Shown here piece by piece: positions 9,972-20,304 of a stretch of 64,000 nt of DNA. The stretch comes from Arachnopeziza araneosa. Lineage: Eukaryota; Ascomycota; Leotiomycetes; Helotiales; Arachnopezizaceae. The notes under the pieces are model-generated. The model worked only from the letters and a program-made list of their open reading frames with translations. It ran no database searches and was not told the DNA's origin. How positions within the stretch are numbered: the first letter of the stretch is position 1; every line of letters begins with the position of its first letter. The position numbers and the translations under genes were made by a program. Location of the stretch: positions 127,973 through 191,972 of the forward strand of contig QYAI01000014.1 of assembly GCA_003988855.1 (NCBI GenBank). The letters are read 5' to 3'.

Positions 9972-12651
9972 TCACATGATATTATTTGCCGTATCCATCG
10001 CCTTGAGCGCCGCTACAGCCTCATCCCTCGCATAAGCACCGCCTCCATTGCCTCCGACTTTTCTGTTAACAGCCATGATAATCGCATCAACTTCTGCCGA
10101 GTCATCCTCAAACAATTGTGTGTTCAGTAACTGACCCAGTGTGTTTCTGAACAGCGTGAGTCTCCCAGGAGTAACACCAGGCGCGATGCTCAATGCTGCT
10201 GTGTTATTCGCCAACTCATCTGCACCTACGGTTTGAGACTGGCTTTGCGAGGGTAGCGCAATGGAGGATGCAAAGGAGGTCTGAGATTGGTTGGAAGGCC
10301 CTGGCTGGGATCGTTGAGTTCTGCGCGGAGAAGCAGTGTAGAGATCTTCATCCTCATCCTCGTCATCCACAACATCTCCACCTGCATCACCATTCGTTCT
10401 CGAGCTTGAACCTGCTGCGGCATTTTTACGACCATATGCCAAGGCTCGCGTCCTGGTTGTTCCTGGAGTGCGCGTACGTGAGCTATCTGCCCGAGTTGTA
10501 GGCGGTGGTGAATCAGAATCAGATGAAGAATCATCGCTCGAAACATCCTCAAGTGGTCTTGTCTTTCTGCGCTTGGATTTCTTCTCATCTTCGATAACTT
10601 CCTTGAACAAAGCAAATCTGAGAATACTCTCCGCAGCAAGAGCATCACGCTCTTCAACTCTGCTTGAAAGTCTAGATTTAGCGTGGGCAGTTGCAAGACG
10701 AATAAGCGTCTCAAGGGTACGAACTGTCATAGGCGAAGTCTTACGTTGGTTACCTTGCATATCATCGTTGCGGAGAGCGACGTATATCTCACTAATGCGT
10801 TCGCTAGCCTCAGCGGTCAATATAGGCTTGACTCTGTTCTTGGCGTATTGGATATATTTCTTCATGAATGGAATGCTCAGGACTTCAACTTTCTTGTTGC
10901 TGCCGCGACCAGTAGTGAGTGTTACTCCCGCATGTAACATCTGGTTGTATTTTTCGAAAACTTCGGTGGGCTTGTTGGCTTCGACTTCTTGCTCCACACC
11001 TACGCCGAGAGTTTGTTCAGCCTGTTCGCGAACAGGAGCTCCTTCTTCAGTGCCTGGTTGGCGATAACGATGCATTCTTAAAACGTGCTCAGAGATTTGA
11101 CGATCTCTTGCATCATCGATATCATCTGTAACCACAAATAATAAATCAAAACGAGAAAGTAGCGAATCTGGAAGCGCAATGTTCTTATGAGGATCCTTAT
11201 GAGTATCATATTGGCCAAAGATGGGATTTGCTGCGGCAACAACACTACATCTGGCGTTCAAACTCGTATGAATACCGGCTTTAGCAATTGTCACAGTCTG
11301 CTGTTCCATAACCTCGTGAATAGCGACTCGATCAATGTCGGACATTTTGTCAAACTCATCAATGCAAACAACACCTCGATCAGCAAGAACCATAGCTCCG
11401 GCTTCGAGACGACGCTCGCCAGTCTCTTTGTCAGAAGTGACGGCTGCTGTAAGACCTACGCCAGAAGACCCACGACCAGTTGTAGCAATAGCAAGAGGGG
11501 CAGTATTAAGGACGAAACGGAGGATCTGAGATTTTGCCGTAGATGGATCACCGACCATGAGAACGTTGATATCTCCTCTCAGATGGGTTCCGTTTTCCAG
11601 GTTCTTTTCTTGGCCACCAAGAAGCATGAGCAAAATAGCCTTTTTGATGTGCCCATGACCATAAATACTAGGCGCAAGAGATTGAGAGAGCAGATCGAAC
11701 AGATTCTTCTTCTTTGAAATTTTATTAATGTTGCGAATATCCGTATCAGTGATTGTAGCTGCTGCAATACCACCGCCAGACTTAGAAGAGAGCATAACAA
11801 CGTTGTTCGCAAGGATTATGGTTTTGAAAATCGCTGTGTTATGGCCTGCGTTTCTGTTTCCGAGTGACCGGTAAATTCCAACTAATTGAACTCTGTCACC
11901 CGGCTTGCATTTGTCGACAAGGTCATCGTCTAGAATAACATCTACACCTCGAGGTAACTGACCAGCAGGTGCTCGTTCGGGCATTTCTTGAATTGAAATA
12001 GTTTGGTGATCGCGGTATGTGCAGTATCCGTACTCGGTGACCAGTGGATTACCATCATCATCCTCTTGAGGATAGACGCTAGATGTGCTTGCACCACTTG
12101 CAGTCATAGTCTGATCCTTGTATTCGCGGAAATGAAAAATCTTCTTCTTTTCGTTATAATGCACGCTCTTGACTACTTTCGGTCTCACCAAGGAACATCT
12201 TGTAACAATGCCCTCCAGAGAGACCATGCGATTGAGGTATGTGGACGACAAAGTTCGAGGATTGCAAGCATATTGTCCAAAGCTGCCAGCAAAAGCGCAG
12301 TAATACATAGTATCTTCTGAGACTTGCTTTGGTGTTGTGTTTGGGAGAGTTTGAATGACCTCCTTCAGCGCTCTGTCGAAAGCTTGCGCAAAGTCGAATG
12401 GCTGTGATAGAAGACCTTCTGCAAGTTCTGCATTGCGGGCACGAACCTCATCGATGCTGACTACGAGTCTTCTTTGAAACTTTTGCAGCATCAAAATGAT
12501 GTCTGATCTGTAGCTTCGTATGGTTGGATCGCCTTGTTGCGGTTAGTACTTGCCAGTACATTGGGAAAAGGAGCATACTTGGATCAAGGAATTCTTGTGC
12601 AGCCCGCACACGGTCACGAACCGCTTCATCTCTAAGCTGTGCGCCATCCAT
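9972..12651 (-). CDS. MCM3: DNA replication licensing factor MCM3
   Basis: Two exons, 12579..12651 and 9972..12532, give 877 aa. The N-terminus MDGAQLRDEAVRDRVRAAQE comes from exon 1. The MCM N-domain is followed by the AAA+ core: Walker A GDPSTAKSQ at about 352, Walker B CIDEFDKM at about 412 and the arginine finger SRFDLLF at about 482. The C-terminal region (about 690-800) is acidic and Ser-rich (DDSSSDSDSPPPTTR, DDEDEDEDLYTASPRR) with Lys/Arg clusters such as KKSKRRKTR that fit a nuclear localisation signal. The protein is part of the MCM2-7 replicative helicase loaded at origins in G1. The length matches fungal orthologues. The ATG at 12651 is the one in frame with exon 2. Confidence 0.95.
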
Positions 12652-13517
12652 ACTGAGCTTAAATTAATTGTGGTTGTTGTATTTTGATCAGTTGGGTTCT
12701 GGGTGGGATATTGATGGCTTAAGATTTCGAAAGGGGTCGCGAAATTTACGAAAGCGCGTGTTAGGACGCGTTCGCGTAAAGTGGTTTCCTTAGCGTGTTT
12801 TCATCGATATCCGAAAGGCAATGGCTAAGCGAGCAAAATATCAACAAAACTTAGCCGTAAAGATTTTCAAATCCCCCTAAAATCATCGCCTGGCGTGAGT
12901 AATTTAAAAAACCCCAAAAAAAATTTCAAAAAATTTCAATAGAACTCAGAAGCAAAAGAGTATCCTGAACATCGTCATTTCTTCTCGAGCTCCCGCTCTA
13001 GAAGTTTGATGTCCCATAATCTCTACCAACGTAAGTAACACAAGTTTGATTGCTCTGCTTATTAGAATTGGATTTGATTTATTCTAGAAGCACTTGTGAC
13101 TCTCGACTGGATTTGGGTCAGAACCTCTTATTTAAATTTATACAGTATAAGAAATATCATAGCGGAAATTTCGGGAAAGAAGGCTCCGGTCTCCGCTCGT
13201 TGTACTATTATTCACTTCAAAAGTCGAAGAAATCCCGCTTAAACGAGAGCTTGAAGTTTCCCCTAAATCAAGAGGTGATGCATATCTTCAATTCTATTTG
13301 AATATATTGGATTTGGATACACTACATCATACTCATCATTAATTTCACATGAATCACTCACTGCAAGGTGTATGATCTTTGAGCATCACCACTCTTTTCA
13401 TTCAGATATAAACTAGAGCAAAATATTTCTAGTTAAATACAAAATGTGTAAGTGAAAAAAAACCTGCTCAGGTCGAGCTTCCGGGGAAAACAGCAAGCTG
13501 CCATCATAATCAAGAGT
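12652..13517. other. Intergenic region upstream of MCM3, with a possible short spliced ORF
   Basis: The MCM3-proximal part contains several acgcg motifs (12748-12776, for example gcgcgtgttaggacgcgttc), which match the core of the MluI cell-cycle box (ACGCG) that drives G1/S genes in yeasts; this is a sequence match only. Further right, an ATG at 13009 could splice (13031..13087 as intron) to a 58-codon frame ending at 13242, with no recognisable features. I do not call it a gene. Confidence 0.4.
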
Positions 13518-14642
13518 CTAAAAGAACGACTTCTTTCCCAATTGTTCCTTGGGAGTTCCAGCAAAGTAATCACGGACAGTAATCAATTTGACATTCGGAT
13601 AACGATCGTTATCTAGCGGCTGGGGAATTGTAGTCTGACCATTGATTGAATAATATGTATAGAACCTATGGTATTGTTAGCTGGGCGTCGGTTGCAAAAA
13701 GGTGCAGAAACGTTGACATCTCAGGGCTTTAAGAGACGATTTGATGTAATAAATGGCCGAATCAATGTGTTAATAAATAAGAGACGATTTAAATTTGAAA
13801 AAGCTATGTAAACTGAGACTTACAATCCTAACCATGCCCACATCTTAGCTGGATCACGGTTTTTGGTCTCATGCATGAGTTTGTACAGGTCCTCTAAGGA
13901 TCCAAGTTGCTCAAGCTTTGGATCTTGGTTGTACACGGCCTTGAAATCAGCAGCAATCTCTTTCATGTTCTTATAATCTCCTCGAACTATACTTATCGTT
14001 AGGTTTTTTCAGTAAAAGTTGTCTGGACTTACACGATAGCCATCCATTGGCTTCCTTATCCAACGCCACTTCTGCAGTAAACTCTGCTGCATTTCCATAG
14101 GTGGTAAACTCCCATCTTTCATCGCCAGTACCCCAATATTTGAAAGTCTCTTTGGTAGATTCCCATAGTCCTACCCACGGCCTCTCTAAGAAACAGGCAT
14201 TGAGTATGTGTACCGCTTTGATCCTATCGCTCTTTTCTTCGAGGTACTCCTGGATATGCTTCATTGGATCCTTTGGAAGATGCTCACCGTAAGCAAGCTT
14301 GCGAAAGTCCATACTCCAGTCACCAGCTATATAGCGTGGTACACCTTCTTCAATACAGGCATCGATGAGGGTTTTCTGTCCTCCGATCATGAGTGTCTTG
14401 TCTCCCAGATAGCAGCAGATTACCACGTCTGCTTCACGAATGGCTTCGCGGATTTTTTGGGTGTCATCGGCTTCAGACTTGAAAAGGGTAAGGTGGGGAT
14501 CGGAGCTAAGATCTTTGGGAAGCTTGGAGGGCTTGCGACAGAGTCCATTGATGTGTACATTGGGATGATCAAGAAGGTATTTAATAATAAGGCGTGCCAA
14601 CGTCCCAGTAGCACCTGCAATTGCGACGGTAGTAGTTGACAT
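13518..14642 (-). CDS. NmrA-like / atypical SDR NAD(P)-binding protein
   Basis: Three exons, 14033..14642, 13824..13986 and 13518..13665, give 306 aa. The Rossmann motif GATGTLARL is at residues 10-18, followed by a basic patch CRKPSKLPKD where NADP-binding members place Arg/Lys. The family includes isoflavone-reductase-like enzymes and NmrA redox-sensing regulators. No catalytic Tyr-x3-Lys is obvious, which fits the atypical group. The second intron (13666..13823, 158 nt) is long for the region. The C-terminus DYFAGTPKEQLGKKSFF is recovered only through splicing. Its substrate cannot be told from the sequence. Confidence 0.8.
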
Positions 14643-15165
14643 CGCAAGGTTTCAGTGGTTTGAATTTTGTGTAAAACAATGATAATTTGACAGTAAGTTG
14701 ATAAACTCAGGATGCTAAAATGGTGAGTTATATTCAATCTTAGGCTGATCGCCATCTTTCAAACAACTGCAACATACAGGAGCTTCTCTCCTCACCGCAT
14801 GAGTCAGACCGATCAAGCGTAAGGGTGTCTGCTACTGACAGGGAGACTGGACGTTGAAAGTCCGATTGAAGTGTCCGTATCTAGCACCAGTTGAAAGTCC
14901 GATTGAAGTGTCGGTATCTAGCACCAGTTGAAACATCGAGATATTGCAGAATAGTGTTGATTACTAATCACAAGCAGATAACCCGGACAAGAAACGAATC
15001 ACTGCGGAGATGCCAGCCAATAATTGTTTACCAAGGATCAAGAACTTTTATCAGCAATCAAGAAGATGGGCTTGGGAAGAGATGAGATTGATTGATTAAT
15101 TAGCACCTGTCAACTTCCCTCCCGCGTGAAAGTGGGGCCTTCCGGAGTCCGCTCAAAGTCCGCCT
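14643..15165. other. Intergenic region with a short tandem duplication
   Basis: It is the promoter side of the NmrA-like gene and the 3' side of the SDR gene. The only structure is a direct repeat at 14853-14933, listed separately. Confidence 0.5.
14853..14933. repeat. Two-copy 37-bp tandem repeat with a partial third copy
   Basis: The unit beginning gttgaaagtccgattgaag runs 14853-14889 and is repeated at 14890-14926 with one difference (c versus g in gtgtccg/gtgtcgg). A third copy starts at 14927 (gttgaaa) and stops matching after about 7 bases. It lies about 210 bases upstream of the NmrA-like start. Confidence 0.85.
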
Positions 15166-16297
15166 TTAAGCCTTTGCCTGGTTGGCCGTCTCAACCTTCT
15201 TGAACACAGCCATAGTATGCTCCCAGATTGTCTTAGAGTAGCCTTTCTCTCTGTAATCCGCAAGTAGCTTGGCTTTGCCTGTGATCTCGCCATTCCAATT
15301 TACAATGTAACCACCACTTCCAACCTTCCCGTCAGAGCCCACGCCCACATGTAGATCTTTCGAGAGCGGAATGCCTGCAGCCAAGCTTCCAGCAGGCTTC
15401 GAAGGCGGATACATGCCACTCGTTGCATGAAACAGCTGTCTCGCGCCCGTCTCCTCTTGACTGACCGCAATCAACTTGATCAGCGGAGTGAAGACCTTCA
15501 TTGTGGCTCTCGCCCAAAGGGGCAACTCTCTTGCTACTCCGGTGAGAACAACTGATGGAAAGGAATGCAAGAAACTAACACCTGGTTCCTTGACAGCCAA
15601 CTCCTCAGCCATGAAGTCATTCATCACAGTTGTATGCGTTGCACAACGTGAACCTGAGAAAGTCTTTTCCAGTCCAAGGTCAGAGAAGTTGACAGCTGAT
15701 TCGTGACCCGCGCCAAGAACGCTAAGTGTTCGAGAGAAGTTTGGAGCTGTGGCACTTGCTGTATGGAGGAGAGGGAGGAGATTCGTAATAAAGCGCATGC
15801 GAGAGTAGTAATTCAGGACCATTTTTCGGTCGAGACCTTCGGGGGACACTATATCAATTGTTAGTGATAATCCACAACGGCTTCATGAATACATACAATC
15901 ATGGCCCCTCAAATTAAGATTGCCCTGCGTTTGCACCAGCAAATTAATTGTCTTTTCCTTCTTCTCAATTTCCTTGCAAACTCGGTCTACTTCCGCCAAT
16001 TCGGAGACATCTGCCTTGATGAACTCGACTTTCGCGTCTTGGTTAAGCTGCGCGCATTCTGTCTTGATACGTTCTGCTGCATTGATGTTCCTGCCGACAA
16101 GATAGACGCGGGGAGATACAGCATTCTGAACAAATGATTTGAGTGTGAACTCTCCAACTCCACTAGTTCCTCCAACTGGACAGATTCAGCCAATTATTCT
16201 TGCAGTTTGGATATATATTACCGAAAAGAGCCACGAGCCCTGGACCTAGCTCTCGAAGTCCAGCATTCGAGGCGTGAACGATATCTAGAGCAACCAT
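15166..16297 (-). CDS. Short-chain dehydrogenase/reductase
   Basis: Three exons, 16222..16297, 15897..16175 and 15166..15848, give 345 aa. The nucleotide-binding motif GGTSGVG is at residues 27-33 and is formed by joining exons 1 and 2. The acidic position and the VGRNINAAER stretch at about 51-60 suggest NADP preference (inference). The active-site segment reads VLNYYSRMRF, with Tyr followed by Arg four residues later where most SDRs have Y-x3-K, a variation seen in some fungal SDRs. Related fungal proteins occur both in secondary-metabolite clusters and as stand-alone reductases; no synthase is seen nearby. Confidence 0.8.
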
Positions 16298-17581
16298 ACT
16301 GTGTAAATGACTGCAGAAGATGGTGTAGTATTATTTGATGATACCAGAAACAATAGACTCTGGGCGAGAAAGAAGATATGAGACCATTCTCGTCCAGGCC
16401 GAGGGGGGTGGCTTTTGACAGCTTTCGCGGTGGATTTTGTCGGGTGAGGCAAGCAATGTGCTGACGCGGAGACTCTCGACCGCCGTAATTGCGGAGCTTG
16501 CGCTTGCTTGTCTTGTGTTCAAACGCTAAAGAAACTTGGCTTGCAAATGCTTTTCCTATTTCGCTTTGTTATATCTTGATTGTTTAAGCCTGATTTCATT
16601 TCTAATATTATCGTTCGTACCAAAAAAACATCTCGTCCACACAGTTCAATCCAAGATTTCGCTACTCAAGTAATTGAGGATAATTTCATAAATCAATCCA
16701 TGATTTATAAAGCATACCAGGTCTATTTCGAGAATTGAACACATTGTTTGAAATGAAGATAAATACAAAAATGCTTCCCGGTCAAACGAGCTATGCTGGA
16801 AATTTTAAATTTATCGATGTGTACTCTAAAGGTACCTATCGTAGTGTCTCTTTGGCACCATGGCATGAGGAATTGTTACTATTATGACATATCCTTATTT
16901 TCTTCTTTGAAATTTGAGCTCTGTAGTTGTGACAGAGATTTTTTATCAAAAAGAATAGCGTAACGTGGGCAAAGAGTCCCTACAGCCATGAAGAGGTAAC
17001 TCTCCATCAAAAATACCAAGATTCAGGCAAGGTATGTAACTCGTAAGTAATACGCCTCTCCAGATGCCTAATTCGATGATTGAACCGTTTATCTCTAAGC
17101 TGAATTTTACTGATTACTTTTTACGAGCTCAGTGTGTTCCGACCAGCCTTCTTAGTGTGAAATGTCCATCTTAAAAATAAATCTTGTAAACAACTCTTAC
17201 TAGGTATGATTCGACGTATATAAAAGTTCAGGAGTCGGAAGCAGGTAGGGTTATTAGCTAGAATTTGTAATACCGAGACGATATTCAACAACTTAAAAAG
17301 AAGCGCTGGAAAGCTGCTAATGAGATTGCGATCTGCTTTGCGAGTCGTCTCTTCGGCCACGTGATTTACATGTCCCTATACTTGAGAAATAGCAATTGAT
17401 ACCTTCACACAAAAACGTTTTCGAATTCGCAAGAGACGAAAGCTTTAATTTATTCTCTGTAACTTTGCCTTTTTCAAAAATATTCACCCCAAGTCTAAAG
17501 CCACGGTTCCACGTGATATCAGCCGCAATGGAACCTATAAGATCCGCCTCTTCGCTAGCCTTCGTTTTTCTCATGCCATAG
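16298..17581. other. Long AT-rich intergenic region, with a possible gene remnant at its right end
   Basis: Most of the 1.3 kb shows nothing. At 17396-17574 on the minus strand there is a frame of about 60 codons starting MRKTKASEEADLIGSIAADI that looks protein-like and begins only a few bases past the stop of the coiled-coil gene, but no credible continuation follows. It may be a decayed exon or chance. Confidence 0.35.
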
Positions 17582-19901
17582 TCATTTCTTTGGGCTCTCC
17601 AGGATGACCACAGCCTTCCTCAACACCCTCAGATCCACCATGTCCTTATCTTCTTTGATTACAAAGTTATTCCCACTTACCAATAGCTCCTGTACATCAG
17701 TCGTTTCAGATACTGGTTCTCTTGCGTGCGCGAACAACCCGCCTTGAACACAAATCAACACCTTACGATCGTTCTGATTTTCGACGCTATCTGTCATACC
17801 CTCCATCGTCTCAGCTATCATCTTGCTGTTGTCGAATCTAGTACCAGGAGGATAAATCACAATCTGGTAGTCTTCAATATTCAGGCACGAGTCGGCTTTG
17901 GTCAACAGGGCCAAAGCAAACATCTCGATCAGCCCCAATTTTCTCTCCTTCCATTATTCGTCGTCCTCACGCCATGTTGAGAATTTTTCCCAATCCAGCT
18001 CTGACGAAAAGTTTACCGTGTCGCTAAAGAATGGAGCAAGAGTATTACAGAGTCGAATTGCTAGCTCGCTCGCCTTTTGGGTAATGATTTCCCCTCGAAA
18101 TGATTTTTCGTTGATGAGGGAGCTATACACGGCCAAATCCAGGTTTCGCAATGCAAGAGGACCGTCTATAAATGTCAACCCGAGTAAGATGATCTCGAAC
18201 TAGGCTTTCTTACCTTGTGTTGCTATTTGCTGGCGATACGTAGATAGAACATCATCCTTCTCCCTCTCCAAATGTGGAAAGTCGGTTTCAAAGACCCATT
18301 TTTGTAAGGCTGATGATGAAATAGCTCTGACGACCGCCTGGGGATTGAATTTCGAAATTGTGTGCATCATATCATCCTGATGCAGGATTCCTGCCTTCAC
18401 CATCTGGGAAATGAAACTCGTTAAAGTTTCGTTTTGATCTATCAATGGTGTGAAAGGAAAATTTTCACCCTCAAAGCGGCACAAAAGCTGAGTACTCTGT
18501 GAAAATGCTTCCTCGAATCCATTGACAATCTCTGTTTTTCCATATCTTTCTCGAAGGGCTGGTTGAAGGCTTGTGAAGAGAGAATTATTTCTCCTTGATT
18601 TGAGCTGTTCCCGGAGCTTCTCACTCTCGCGAATCGAAGCTTCAAGTTTTTCCAATATATTTCGACCGCCTTCATCCCCGCCCATACCCTTCAGTTGCGA
18701 GATAGTCCGCTCGAGCTCTCTTATCTCTTGTTTCTGTTTCTCAATGCTATCTTGTTGCACTCTTACCTCCTCACGCAATGTTGTAATCTCCGATATTGCG
18801 CTTGCAAGTTGCAGATTTTCGGCTTCAATTCGTCTCTTTTCCATCTCTATTTGCTTCTGCAAGCTCTCGATTCGTTGTGAACCATTACGAATTGTAACAT
18901 ATTCCTCACAAATGTATTTAAGGCCATTTATATCTTTTTGTACCTCGCACTCGCGGCATCCAATCCGGGTGCTTTTCTCTTGTGCTCTACCCTCAATCCC
19001 ACCACCTGTGGAGTGATTAAGGTCAGTTATAGTGGCAATGCGTTCCAGGGCTTTTCCGAATGTAGGTTCCTGGGACTCGATACTTTTGGTGACTTGATAT
19101 ACTTCTTGTTTCAAACTCTGCGGTGATTGTCGTGTGAGGAGTGAAGATTGAGCATCGGGCGCCAATGTGGAAGATCTTGTAACCCTTGTACGCGGCGGTC
19201 TTGCATCATGTCTTGAAGAAGTAGCTTTATTAAGTTGATTCTCAATATTAGGAGTAAGTGGGCTCTAGGCAATCGTTAATTTCTTCTTCCAATATTTGAG
19301 TCTTGCATACTTCACGCTTCGGTTTCGTTGTCTGTTTCTTGCTTGGAGATGGTTGCTCAGAGGAACTCGCTGGCGAGGCTTTACCATTTCCCTTGACAGC
19401 GGATTGTGCGATAGATTCTGTATGCTTTCGCTTTCGTTCTTGGCTTTGTATTGGACTGGCGACAGAGGCGGAATCGGGGACTGAAGAAGCTCTCAGTGAT
19501 CTTGGTGTCGATACGAGTGGTTTCCATTGTGCTGTCTCTGCAATCTTTTGCAGCCCAGCAGAAACATCATCTACTGGGATATAGTTCAAACCATGATCCG
19601 TGTGGAGGGCGATGGTTCCAAACTGGTCGAATTCCCTCTGATGTTGTTTGGCATGGACTCTACACTTGCACCACACATCGCGAAGCTTTTTCTGAATTTC
19701 TATTTCTGTGTACTTGTCGTTTAGGTGTTGCTGGACGGTAGTTTTGAAATCAACACTTGGATTTTTAATGGCCCAGTCTTTCCACGCCAGCAAGGCCACT
19801 AAGTCTTCCCTGGGCCATTGTGCTGGGGTTTTACTGCTTGCGTTGACGGTCTGTGTGATGCGGTGTTGTTTTCCCTTGCTGGCCTTTCTTCGCTTGGCCA
19901 T
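17582..19901 (-). CDS. Coiled-coil protein of unknown function with a Trp-rich N-terminal domain
   Basis: Proposed four-exon model, 19311..19901, 18214..19264, 18017..18165 and 17582..17947, giving 718 aa. A basic N-terminus (MAKRRKASKGKQH) is followed by a compact helical segment (about 27-100, WPREDLVALLAWKDWA ... KLRDVWCKCR) that resembles Myb/SANT-like domains, a Ser/Lys linker, and a long coiled coil (about 320-420). The 46-nt intron joining exons 1 and 2 has a good branch site and removes the stop that separates the two open frames. The last junction is less certain: without it the protein would stop at 17954 (617 aa), but the next 122 codons stay open in the same frame and look coding. 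I do not recognise the protein; a nuclear role is inferred from the basic termini. Confidence 0.6.
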
Positions 19902-20304
19902 CTTCTGGTGATTGGAGCTCTGGTGCTGTGTGAAGCTGTTCAAGAGGGGTGCCAATTCTGATTGTTAATGTTGCCAAAAGGTTGTCCTTAAGTGCGAGGC
20001 CTCACAGCGGCCGAACCATCCTGTTGGAATGCTGGAGCCAATGATCGGTGCTGCAATTGATGGTGAGAAGTCACAGTGGAGCATCAGAACCGACTTGCAG
20101 CCTGCCAGATGGGGTCACCGTCCCCCAGAGCCCAACACAAGGCTCTCCGCCCAGGGGGGAGCGGGGGGGGTTCACATCAATCATGCACACTCGCGCTCTC
20201 TCCGCCCATCGCTTGCGTGCATCCATAAAGGCGCAAACGTAGCGGAGCTGTTGTCAGACGCGTTCCATGTTATCCTATCCAAGTAAGAACTCTTTTCTGG
20301 CGAA
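19902..20304. promoter_or_regulatory. Divergent upstream region of the coiled-coil gene and the Hsp70-like pseudogene
   Basis: 403 bases between outward-facing starts, with a G-run at 20155-20170. No other structure is evident. Confidence 0.35.

Noticed and set aside
13009..13242. 58-codon spliced frame upstream of MCM3
   Set aside because: The donor is good, but the branch site is poor and the peptide has no known features; unsupported.
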